A program made the translations under genes and the position numbers. This document shows positions 8,883-15,006 of a stretch of 15,707 bases of DNA, piece after piece. The DNA comes from JBHHXR01 sp046757205 (lineage in GTDB: Bacteria > Pseudomonadota > Alphaproteobacteria > Rhodobacterales > Rhodobacteraceae). The first letter of the stretch is position 1; the number at the start of each line of letters is the position of its first letter. The stretch spans positions 1 to 15,707 of the forward strand of contig JBHHXR010000056.1 of NCBI GenBank assembly GCA_046757205.1, in the 5' to 3' direction. The notes beneath the pieces are model-generated. The model was not told the origin of the DNA. It ran no database searches and saw only the letters and a program-made list of their open reading frames with translations.

Positions 8883-10466
8883 ATGACGGGCTCGTTTCTC
8901 CGTTCGGCGGCGCTGGGCTGCGCTCTGATCGCCGCTTCCGCAACCGCCGCGCAGGCGATGAGCATCAGCCTGGTTTCTCCCGACGGCAGTATTTCGGTGT
9001 CTGGTGAATTGCTGGATTTCGACGGCGAGACTTACCGTGTCCGCACCGCCGCGGGGGATGTGCGGGTCGACGCTTCCTCCGTCAGCTGCCAGGGCGACGA
9101 CTGCCCCGGCGCGACACCGCCCTCGGCCAAATCGTTCATCATCACCGGCTCCAAGACGGTCGGCACCGGGCTGATGCCGGCGCTGGCGGAGGCGTTTACC
9201 TACGCCACCGACACCCGCCTGGTGCAGACGGTTGGCGAAAGCGGCTCGACCACGTTCTCGGTCGCGCGGGCGAACGGCGATGCCGTGGCCGACATCGTCT
9301 TGCGCATGCCCGGCTCGACGATCGGGCTTCGCGAACTCCTTGACGACCAGGCCGACATGGCGATTTCAGCCCGCACGCTGCGCGAAGAGGAAGCCCGGCA
9401 GTTCAGGTCGGCGGGTTGGGGCGATCTGTCCGGCCCGGGAGTGGAAAGAATTCTGGCGCTGGACGGCCTGCTGATCGTGGTGGCGAAGTCCAATCCGGTC
9501 CGCGCGATCACGCTTGAAGACGCCGCGCGGGTGTTTTCCGGCGAGTTCACCAACTGGTCCGACCTCGGCGGCTCCGACGCCCCGATCACGGTCTACGCGC
9601 GCGAGTTCGCGTCCGGAACCATCGAGGCGTTCAACAACCTGGTGATGAAGCCTGCCGGCCACGTGCTGTCACCCGACGCCATCGTGTTCGACAGCGACCA
9701 GGGCGTCTCCGACGCGGTCGCAGACGACCCGTCGGGCATCGGGATTTCCAGCCTCGCCAACGTCCGCAACGCCCGGGCGCTGGCGATCCGTGGCGCCTGC
9801 GGGCTGCTGACACCGCCGACGGTCTTTGCCATCAAGTCCGAGGAATACCCGCTCGCGCGCCGGCTGTTCCTGTACACGCCGCCGGAGCGGGAGAGCAGGC
9901 AGTCCAAAGCCTTCATCGACTACATCCTCTCCGACGCGGCCCAGGACATCATCGCCGACCGGGGCTTCGTCGATCAGGCGCCCTCGGTGGTGCCGGCGAA
10001 CCGGCAGGGCCTGAGATTCGCCGCCTCCATCGTCGAGAACAACCCGTCGGTGTCGCTGCAGCGCCTGCGCGAGATGACCGCCGAGCTGATCGGCGCCGAG
10101 CGGCTTTCGCTGACCTTCCGGTTCCTTGCCGGCGGCGCGGAGTTCGACAACAAGGCACGTACGGATATCGTCCGCTTTGCCGGCATGCTGGCGGCGGGCG
10201 ATTTCAGGGACAGGGAAATCCTGCTGGTCGGTTACTCCGATTCCAGGGGCGACGCGTCGAAAAACCGGATCCTGTCGCGCGCCCGCGCCGATCAGGTGCG
10301 CCAGGCGCTTCTGCGCGACGCGCCGAAAGGCGCGCTGGACGGGGTGGAAATCAAGGTCATGGGATTCGGCGAGATGTCGCCGCTGAGATGCAACGACACC
10401 GAGGCCGGCCGCTCGGTCAACCGGCGTGTCGAGGTCTGGCTGCGGCCGCTGCCGGTCAAGGGCTGA
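8883..10466 (+). CDS. Secreted PstS-like solute-binding/OmpA-domain fusion
   Basis: The product is 527 residues from ATG 8883, with GGAAGGG about 7 bases upstream and a clear Sec signal peptide (residues 1-25, ending AAQA). An in-frame start at 8775 would put this signal inside the protein, so I reject it. Residues 27-75 form a small beta cap ending in a CxxxxC pair (C69, C74). Residues 84-370 form a type-2 periplasmic-binding fold related to PstS (GSKTVGTGLMPALAEAF, FSGEFTNWSDLGG, REFASGTIEAF, GIGISSL). Residues 405-522 form an OmpA C-terminal domain with the peptidoglycan (diaminopimelate)-binding pair D453 and R468, spaced 15 as in E. coli OmpA. The protein should thus be held on the cell wall and bind a small anion, possibly phosphate. 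No PstCAB transporter gene is next to it, so uptake is doubtful and sensing or scavenging is possible. It is likely in an operon with the preceding gene. Confidence 0.88.
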   Translation: MTGSFLRSAALGCALIAASATAAQAMSISLVSPDGSISVSGELLDFDGETYRVRTAAGDVRVDASSVSCQGDDCPGATPPSAKSFIITGSKTVGTGLMPALAEAFTYATDTRLVQTVGESGSTTFSVARANGDAVADIVLRMPGSTIGLRELLDDQADMAISARTLREEEARQFRSAGWGDLSGPGVERILALDGLLIVVAKSNPVRAITLEDAARVFSGEFTNWSDLGGSDAPITVYAREFASGTIEAFNNLVMKPAGHVLSPDAIVFDSDQGVSDAVADDPSGIGISSLANVRNARALAIRGACGLLTPPTVFAIKSEEYPLARRLFLYTPPERESRQSKAFIDYILSDAAQDIIADRGFVDQAPSVVPANRQGLRFAASIVENNPSVSLQRLREMTAELIGAERLSLTFRFLAGGAEFDNKARTDIVRFAGMLAAGDFRDREILLVGYSDSRGDASKNRILSRARADQVRQALLRDAPKGALDGVEIKVMGFGEMSPLRCNDTEAGRSVNRRVEVWLRPLPVKG

Positions 10467-10470
10467 TCGC

Positions 10471-11235
10471 TCAGAGCAATCCCAGCGAGCGAAAGCTGGC
10501 ATCCTCCGACTTGCCGATCACCACGTGGTCGTGCACGGTGATGCCGAGCGCCCCGGCCGCGGTCACGATCTGTTCGGTCATGGCAATGTCGGCGCCCGAC
10601 GGCGTCGGGTCGCCGCTGGGGTGGTTGTGCACCAGGATGAGCGCCGAGGCGTTCAGTTCCAGCGCCCGTTTCACCACCTCGCGCGGGTAGACCGGCACGT
10701 GGTCCACCGTACCCTTCTGCTGTTCCTCGTCGGCGATCAGGATGTTCTTGCGGTCGAGGAACAGGATGCGGAACTGTTCGGTGTCGCGGTAGGCCATCGC
10801 GCTCTTGCAGTAGCTCATCAGCGCCGACCATGACGACAGGGCGTGCCGCTTCAGCACGCGCGCCTGGCTCAGCCGATGCGCCGCCGCCTCGACCAGTTTC
10901 AACTCGGCGACAACCGCCTCCCCCACACCCCTGACCTGCGCCAGCCGCGCCGGGGGGGCGGAAATCGTGTGATTGAAATCGCCGAACGAGGACAGGAGCC
11001 GCCGCGCCAGCGGTTTCACGTCGCCGCGCGGCATGGCCCGGAACAGCACCAGCTCCAGCATTTCGTAATCGACCAGCGCTTCCGCCCCGCAGCGCCGGAA
11101 CTTGTCGCGCAGCCGCGCCCGGTGTTCCACGTAGTGCGGCCGGTCGAGCCCCGGTCCCCTGGCCGGCAACGGGGTTTCGGCCACGTCGAACAGCGGGACC
11201 TCGGACAGGCCGGCCGGTTTCGCTTCCCGATCCAT
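10471..11235 (-). CDS. radC: RadC family JAB/MPN-domain protein
   Basis: The product is 254 residues. Residues 31-125 are the N-terminal helical region with a helix-hairpin-helix (VRGVGEAVVAELK, 101-113). Residues 133-254 are the MPN/JAB domain with the metal motif H203-x-H205-x10-D216 (HNHPSGDPTPSGAD), complete for a JAMM-type zinc site. The family was once linked to DNA repair, but its real role is not established. It ends 4 bp from the convergent PstS-OmpA gene, with no terminator between. It lies 39 bp after the map stop, in the common sfsA-map-radC order. Confidence 0.94.
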   Translation of the reverse strand: MDREAKPAGLSEVPLFDVAETPLPARGPGLDRPHYVEHRARLRDKFRRCGAEALVDYEMLELVLFRAMPRGDVKPLARRLLSSFGDFNHTISAPPARLAQVRGVGEAVVAELKLVEAAAHRLSQARVLKRHALSSWSALMSYCKSAMAYRDTEQFRILFLDRKNILIADEEQQKGTVDHVPVYPREVVKRALELNASALILVHNHPSGDPTPSGADIAMTEQIVTAAGALGITVHDHVVIGKSEDASFRSLGLL

Positions 11236-11257
11236 GACGCGATACTGTCGCGGCGCG

Positions 11258-11274
11258 GTTAACGGGTTGTTAAC
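11258..11274. promoter_or_regulatory. Paired GTTAAC palindromes before radC
   Basis: Two copies of the self-complementary hexamer GTTAAC (11258-11263 and 11269-11274) are separated by GGGTT, so their centres are 11 bp apart, about one helical turn. They lie in the 39-bp gap between map and radC, 22 bp upstream of the radC start, and abut the map stop. This could be a protein-binding site, but the function is unproven. It does not match the alphaproteobacterial LexA box (GTTC-N7-GTTC). Confidence 0.25.
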
Positions 11275-11904
11275 TCAGCGCGTCCAGGTCGGATGAAACC
11301 GCCCGGCCGGCGACAGGGTGAATATCTCGCAGCCATCCGCCGTCACGCCGATCGAGTGCTCGAACTGCGCCGAAAGCGACTTGTCCTTGGTCACGGCGGT
11401 CCAGTCGTCGGCCAGGATCTTGGTCTCCGGCCGGCCCAGGTTCACCATCGGCTCGATGGTGAAAAACATGCCCTCCTCCAGCACCGGACCGGAGCCGGGG
11501 CGGCCGTAATGCAGCACGTTGGGCGGGGCGTGAAACACCCGGCCCAGCCCGTGGCCGCAGAAGTCGCGCACCACCGACATGCGGCGGTTTTCGACGTGAT
11601 GCTGGATCGCCGCGCCGATATCGCCGAAGGTGTTGCCGGGTTTCACCGCCCCGATACCGACCATCAGCCGTTCGGCCTTGCGCGACAGCCGCCCCGCCAC
11701 GTACATCCGGCTGCTGTCGCCGTACCAGCCGTCGAGGATGCAGGTCACGTCTATGTTCAGAATGTCGCCGTCGTGCAGCTTCTTGTCCGACGGGATGCCG
11801 TGGCAGACCACGTGGTTGATCGAGATGCAGGAAGACTTGGGATAACCCTTGTAGCCCAGCGTCGCGGGCGTCGCGCCGTGCGAGATCATGAAGTCGTGGC
11901 ACAA
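11275..11904 (-). CDS. map: Methionine aminopeptidase body, N-terminally and internally deleted
   Basis: Type I methionine aminopeptidases cut the initiator methionine from new proteins. This open frame has 209 codons from a TTG at 11904; the first ATG is 11889, and neither has a Shine-Dalgarno. It keeps every active-site residue: H35 (CHGIP), D52 (NIDVT), D63 (GDSS), H118 (CGHG), E151 (TIEP), E182 (FEH). Compared with E. coli MetAP (H79, D97, D108, H171, E204, E235), the D-to-H distance is 55 instead of 63 while the later spacings (33 and 31) agree, so 8 residues are missing just before VKPG (at residues 81-83). The first 40 or so residues are absent from this frame; the true N-terminus lies upstream in another frame (11925-12017). 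It is either a decaying gene, a sequence error, or an unusually short enzyme. It sits between sfsA and radC as expected. Confidence 0.75.
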   Translation of the reverse strand: MCHDFMISHGATPATLGYKGYPKSSCISINHVVCHGIPSDKKLHDGDILNIDVTCILDGWYGDSSRMYVAGRLSRKAERLMVGIGAVKPGNTFGDIGAAIQHHVENRRMSVVRDFCGHGLGRVFHAPPNVLHYGRPGSGPVLEEGMFFTIEPMVNLGRPETKILADDWTAVTKDKSLSAQFEHSIGVTADGCEIFTLSPAGRFHPTWTR

Positions 11905-11924
11905 CTGGTCGTGTACAAAGCGGC

Positions 11925-12017
11925 CTAGCCCGCCGCCTTGACGATGGCGGCGAAATCCTCCGCCGTATGGATGGTGATGCCATCGCGGTTCAGCCGCCCC
12001 TTGGGTGGTCCCGTCAC
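11925..12017 (-). pseudogene. map: Detached N-terminal fragment of map, out of frame
   Basis: A GTG at 12017 with AAGGAG (12029-12024) 6 bases upstream starts 30 codons that end in the family's first helix (ITIHTAEDFAAIVKAAG) and then meet TAG (11927-11925). The MetAP body resumes in the -1 frame about 20 bases on (LGRFVHDQLCHDF). About 17 residues expected between them (helix end and the first xPGVTT turn) are missing, as after a deletion of 3n+1 bases. The good Shine-Dalgarno shows this is the original translation start of map. No slippery heptamer is present at the junction, so programmed -1 frameshifting is not supported; even if it occurred, the segment would still be missing. Confidence 0.75.
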
Positions 12018-12038
12018 GCCGGTCTCCTTACACTTCGC

Positions 12039-12070
12039 GCAACCGCCGGCAATATATGCGGTTGCCGGCG
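12039..12070 (-). promoter_or_regulatory. Two overlapping, mutually exclusive hairpins before map
   Basis: Between the sfsA stop and the map start, CGCCGGCAA (12044-12052 on the plus strand) pairs perfectly with TTGCCGGCG (12062-12070; 9 bp, loop 9). GCAACCGC (12039-12046) pairs perfectly with GCGGTTGC (12058-12065; 8 bp, loop 11). The arms overlap by 3 and 4 bases, so only one can form fully. In the map mRNA, the first arm (CGCCGG) is also complementary to CCGGCG directly at the GTG start (12022-12017). This could be an attenuator or a translation switch. GCCGGC is itself a palindrome, which makes some of this matching easier by chance. Confidence 0.4.
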
Positions 12071-12073
12071 ATC

Positions 12074-12802
12074 TTACAAATCGGCGCGTTGCCGCCGCGC
12101 GGCCATCACCGGAAGCGCGCGGTCGAGCCAGACGCCGCTGACGCTTATCCTCGCGGTATGGCATATCGCCTCGACGCCGGCGGCACGCGCCGCGGCGAAG
12201 GCTGCCGCATAGGCGGGGTCGATATCTTCCGCCAGCGCGAAACTTTCGCAATCGGTTCGCTGCACCAGGTACAGCATCACCGCCCGATGCCCGGCGGCCA
12301 CCATGTTTGCCAGTTCGCGCAGGTGCCGCGCCCCCCGCGTCGTGACGCAATCGGGAAATTCCGCCACGCCGCCGCCTCGCAGCAGATGCACGTTCTTTAC
12401 CTCGACATAGGCATCCCGCAGCCCCGGCTCGCTCAACAGGAAGTCGACCCGGCTGCGCTCGCCGTAGCGGACTTCCGCCCGGATCCGCCCGTAGGCCGCC
12501 AGTTCCGGCACCGAGTGCGACCGCAGCGCCTCGCCCACCACGCGGTTGGGCACGCCGGTATCGATCCCGGCCAGATGCCCGCCCGGCAGTTCGACGAGCT
12601 TCCAGCTCCAGTCCAGCCTGCGCTTCGGGTCGTCGTTCGGCTCCAGCCAGATCGCCATCCCCGGCTCCGCCAGTCCGGTCATGGCGCCCGGGTTGGCGCA
12701 ATGCGCCGTCACCTCGCGGCCGTCTTCCAGCGTGACGTCGGCAAGGAAACGTTTATATCTGCGGACAAGCGTCGCGCCGACGAGCGGTCTTTCGAACTCC
12801 AT
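12074..12802 (-). CDS. sfsA: SfsA family protein (sugar fermentation stimulation / nuclease-like)
   Basis: The product is 242 residues, a normal length. It has an N-terminal OB-like part (residues 1-80; FERPL, FLADVTLEDG, AHCANPGAMTGL) and a C-terminal restriction-endonuclease-like fold with D120 (SRVDFLL), E134-x-K136 (VEVKNV) and FPDCVTTRGARHLREL. The PD-(D/E)xK-like residues are intact. SfsA was named for raising maltose gene expression in E. coli and binds DNA without clear sequence preference; its real role is unsettled. GGGAG lies 5 bases before the ATG. It is divergent from the cinA-type gene across 50 bp and leads the sfsA-map-radC block. Confidence 0.95.
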   Translation of the reverse strand: MEFERPLVGATLVRRYKRFLADVTLEDGREVTAHCANPGAMTGLAEPGMAIWLEPNDDPKRRLDWSWKLVELPGGHLAGIDTGVPNRVVGEALRSHSVPELAAYGRIRAEVRYGERSRVDFLLSEPGLRDAYVEVKNVHLLRGGGVAEFPDCVTTRGARHLRELANMVAAGHRAVMLYLVQRTDCESFALAEDIDPAYAAAFAAARAAGVEAICHTARISVSGVWLDRALPVMAARRQRADL

Positions 12803-12837
12803 CCGCTCCCGGTAGACGGCGGCGCCATCGTTGACAA

Positions 12838-12849
12838 GAGGGAACCCTC
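12838..12849. promoter_or_regulatory. Dyad and Shine-Dalgarno before the cinA-type gene
   Basis: GAGGG-AA-CCCTC is a 12-bp dyad ending 3 bases before the ATG at 12853. Its left half doubles as the Shine-Dalgarno. A TTGACA at 12831-12836 is too close to the start to be this gene's -35 box. The 50-bp gap to sfsA must hold or exclude both promoters. Confidence 0.25.
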
Positions 12850-12852
12850 GCG

Positions 12853-13572
12853 ATGCCCAATCCGACTGCCGCCCTGCTAGTGATAGGCGACGAAATCCTG
12901 TCCGGCCGGACCCGGGACGTGAACACCCACCACCTCGCCGGGGCGCTGACGGAACACGGCGTCGACCTGCGCGAGGCCCGCGTCGTGCCCGACGAGACGG
13001 CAGCCATTGTCGAGGCGGTGAATGCCCTGCGCGCCCGTTACAGCTACGTTTTCACCAGCGGCGGCATCGGCCCGACCCACGACGACATCACGGCCGATGC
13101 GGTTGCCGCCGCCTTTGGTGTTTCGATCGACGTGCGCGCCGATGCCCGCGCCGTCCTCGAACGCTACTACGCCGAAAACGACATCGAACTGAACGAGGCG
13201 CGGTTGCGCATGGCGCGTGTACCCGATGGCGCGTCGCTGATCGGCAACCCGGTCTCCGCCGCCCCCGGCTTCCGGCTGGAAAACGTCTTCGTCATGGCCG
13301 GCGTGCCGAAGATCTTCGCCGCCATGCTTGACGGCGTTCTGCCGTCGCTCACCGCCGGCCGCCCGATGCTGTCCGCCACCGTCCGCGCCGATCGCCCGGA
13401 AGGCGAGGTCGCCTCGCCGCTGGCGGAGGTTGCCGCGCGTTTCCCCGATGTCTCCATCGGTTCCTACCCGCATGCCGCGAGCGGACGCCTGGGCACCAAC
13501 ATCGTGCTGCGCTGCCCCGACGCCGCCCGCCTCGAGGCCGCCCGCGCGGCGGTCGAGGCGTTGCTGGCCTGA
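12853..13572 (+). CDS. CinA N-terminal type molybdopterin-binding-fold protein
   Basis: The product is 239 residues containing the MoCF/MoaB-like fold of the CinA (competence/damage-inducible protein A) N-terminal domain: ALLVIGDEILSGRTRDVNTHHLA (7-29) and TSGGIGPTHDDIT (68-80), followed by the GNPVSAAPGF and FVMAGVPKIF segments (about 130-155). It has no C-terminal nicotinamide-mononucleotide deamidase domain, so it is the short form usual in alphaproteobacteria. In full CinA the fold acts as an ADP-ribose pyrophosphatase; whether the short form does is not known. The role in competence is doubtful. The start is supported by GAGGG 10 bases upstream. Confidence 0.9.
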   Translation: MPNPTAALLVIGDEILSGRTRDVNTHHLAGALTEHGVDLREARVVPDETAAIVEAVNALRARYSYVFTSGGIGPTHDDITADAVAAAFGVSIDVRADARAVLERYYAENDIELNEARLRMARVPDGASLIGNPVSAAPGFRLENVFVMAGVPKIFAAMLDGVLPSLTAGRPMLSATVRADRPEGEVASPLAEVAARFPDVSIGSYPHAASGRLGTNIVLRCPDAARLEAARAAVEALLA

Positions 13573-13575
13573 CAA

Positions 13576-13616
13576 GGCGGGCCGGGCAACTTCCCCCTCG
13601 AATTTTCCCGCCCGCC
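13576..13616 (+). terminator. GC-rich hairpin right after the cinA-type gene
   Basis: GGCGGGCCGGG (13576-13586) pairs with CCCGCCCGCC (13607-13616) with one bulged C and a 20-base loop, starting 3 bases after the stop. No T tract follows. It fills most of the gap to the tRNA, so the tRNA promoter must overlap it or lie inside the upstream gene. Confidence 0.4.
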
Positions 13617-13668
13617 GTGGCAAACCGGTGGTCGCGCGGACGTGGCGAAACCGGTAGACGCAACGGAC
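13617..13668 (+). repeat. Imperfect tandem repeat reaching into tRNA-Leu
   Basis: GTGGC-AAACCGGT-GGTCGC-GCGGAC (13617-13641) is followed at once by GTGGCG-AAACCGGT-AGACGC-AACGGAC (13642-13668), agreeing at about 22 of 27 aligned positions. The second copy is the tRNA D arm and 5' anticodon stem; the first overlaps the tRNA 5' end by 6 bases. It resembles an old partial tandem duplication of the tRNA 5' half. Confidence 0.45.
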
Positions 13669-13720
13669 TTAAAATCCGTTTCCCTCGGGAGTGTGGGTTC
13701 GAGTCCCACCGTCCGCACCA
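13636..13720 (+). tRNA. tRNA-Leu(UAA)
   Basis: A complete class II tRNA with encoded CCA. The acceptor stem GCGGACG (13636-13642) pairs with CGTCCGC (13710-13716), with discriminator A13717 and CCA 13718-13720. The anticodon stem ACGGA/TCCGT encloses loop CTTAAAA with anticodon TAA at 13670-13672. The long variable arm TCCC-TC-GGGA is at 13681-13690. The T arm is GTGGG-TTCGAGT-CCCAC (13693-13709). It reads UUA and, by wobble, UUG leucine codons. Frames running through it give the well-known false peptides seen at tRNA-Leu genes. Confidence 0.98.
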
Positions 13721-13761
13721 CCCAAGCCCTGAAAACCATTACCAGCGAACCGGTTTCCCCG

Positions 13762-13781
13762 GCGCCGCGGATTTGCGGCGC
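13762..13781 (+). terminator. Small GC hairpin between tRNA-Leu and the glycosyltransferase gene
   Basis: GCGCCGC (13762-13768) pairs perfectly with GCGGCGC (13775-13781) across GGATTT, 41 bases after the tRNA. No T tract follows. It is a candidate tRNA processing or termination element in the 89-bp gap. Confidence 0.3.
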
Positions 13782-13809
13782 AACCCGAGCTTGCCGGAGA
13801 AAAGGGTTT

Positions 13810-15006
13810 ATGTTGCTCCCGCCAGGGGCTACTAATCTGGTCCCACGCCGGCTGAAACTCGTTTCGTCATCATCCAGGGCGGCCTTCTTGCGCATCGTCG
13901 AAATCTGCACGAATTTTCGGGTCGGCGGCATACAGCGGCACGCCGTCGAACTCGCCGGCTGGCTGCGGACCCGCGGGCACCATGTCCGCCTTGCCGGCGA
14001 GCCGGGCGATTACGCCGACGCGGCCAGCGAACCGGAAATCGTCGCTCTGCCGCTCAATTCGGTTGCCATGTCGGACCGCAGTATCGCCGTGCGCGTCTAT
14101 CATGCGCTGCGGTGCGCCGTGCGTTTGAGAAAGGTGCTGAAGTCGGGTGGCATCGATCTGGTGCACGCCCACGAAACCGCCCCGGCCCTGATTGCCCGTC
14201 TGGCGACGGCAGGGCTGGGTATTCCGGTGGCATTCTCTTTTCACGGTGCCGAACAGGCACGGCTTGACAGCGTCGCGCGGATCGCCAGGCATTGCTCAGA
14301 TCTGGCCATATCTCCGAGCCGGGCGACCCTGCAAATGCTGATCGATCGCGGGGTTCCCGCTTCGCGGGCCAGGGTCGTCGGACTGGGCGTCGGGCCGCAC
14401 CTGCCGGGAACCGATGCCGATGTCGCGGCGCTGCGCTCCGAATTGATGGCAGGCCGGCCGGGCATTCTCGTGCTGAGCCTTTCGCGCCTCGACCGGCAGA
14501 AGGGCATCGACATCATGATCGAGGTGGCCCGGCGGGTGATGAGGGTGCGCCAGGACGTGGTTTTCGCCGTTGCCGGGCACGGCCCCCAGGCGGACGAGGT
14601 TGAAACATGGGTCGCCAACGCCGGCGTCGGCGAGAATTTCCGCTTTCTGGGCCGCGTGGACAACGTGGCGACACATCTGGCGGCGGCCGACATCTTTCTG
14701 CTGACGTCGCGCTGGGAGGCGCTGCCGATTTCCATCGTCGAGGCGTTCCGGGCCGGCCTGCCGGTGATCGCGACCGACTGCGGCGGCGTCCGGGAACTGG
14801 TTTCGCCGGAAGTCGGCCGGCTGTGCGATGTCGGGGACGTCGAAGCGCTGAGCGGTGGCGTTCTCGAGCTGGCCGGTGACGAAGGCCTCAGGAACGATCT
14901 CGGCGCGCAGGCTCTTGCGCTCAGCGGCCAGGCGCGGTTTTCACCCGATCACGTCAACCGGCAGTTCGAGGAAATCTACGCCGAACTGGTCGCGGGCAGG
15001 AAATGA
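13810..15006 (+). CDS. GT4-type (GT-B fold) glycosyltransferase
   Basis: The product is 398 residues. It transfers a sugar from a nucleotide-sugar donor to an unknown acceptor, probably in polysaccharide, LPS or glycolipid synthesis. The N-terminal Rossmann half (28-195) has the acceptor-side loop NFRVGGIQRHAVELA (35-49) and HAHETAP (119-125). The C-terminal half (215-395) has LSLSRLDRQKGID, FAVAGHGPQ, FRFLGRVDNV and the E-x7-E motif E303...E311 (EALPISIVE), which binds the donor. The frame is open upstream through the tRNA, but GGAGAAAAGGG just before ATG 13810 marks that start. A TTG at 13888, directly before RIVEICTNF, is the alternative. There are no membrane segments. The stop overlaps the next start (ATGA), implying coupling to the matB-type gene. 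Substrate and product cannot be read from the sequence. Confidence 0.9.
   Translation: MLLPPGATNLVPRRLKLVSSSSRAAFLRIVEICTNFRVGGIQRHAVELAGWLRTRGHHVRLAGEPGDYADAASEPEIVALPLNSVAMSDRSIAVRVYHALRCAVRLRKVLKSGGIDLVHAHETAPALIARLATAGLGIPVAFSFHGAEQARLDSVARIARHCSDLAISPSRATLQMLIDRGVPASRARVVGLGVGPHLPGTDADVAALRSELMAGRPGILVLSLSRLDRQKGIDIMIEVARRVMRVRQDVVFAVAGHGPQADEVETWVANAGVGENFRFLGRVDNVATHLAAADIFLLTSRWEALPISIVEAFRAGLPVIATDCGGVRELVSPEVGRLCDVGDVEALSGGVLELAGDEGLRNDLGAQALALSGQARFSPDHVNRQFEEIYAELVAGRK

Noticed and set aside
7280..8965. A 561-codon minus-strand open frame across the 580-residue envelope gene
   Set aside because: Arg-rich composition without motifs; the plus-strand frame has AGGAGG, an anchor segment and plausible domains.
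11905..11930. Programmed -1 frameshift joining the two map fragments
   Set aside because: No XXXYYYZ slippery heptamer or nearby downstream stem at the junction, and shifting would still leave about 17 conserved residues missing.
12831..12836. TTGACA as -35 box of the cinA-type gene
   Set aside because: It is only 16 bases from the ATG, so the -10 box would fall inside the coding region.
13642..13809. N-terminal extension of the glycosyltransferase starting inside the tRNA
   Set aside because: The residues AKPVDATDLKSVSLG are the known false translation of tRNA-Leu; a Shine-Dalgarno precedes ATG 13810.
13464..13931. Minus-strand 155-codon frame containing GLEPTLPRETDFKSV
   Set aside because: This is the well-known false antisense peptide of tRNA-Leu genes found in many databases.
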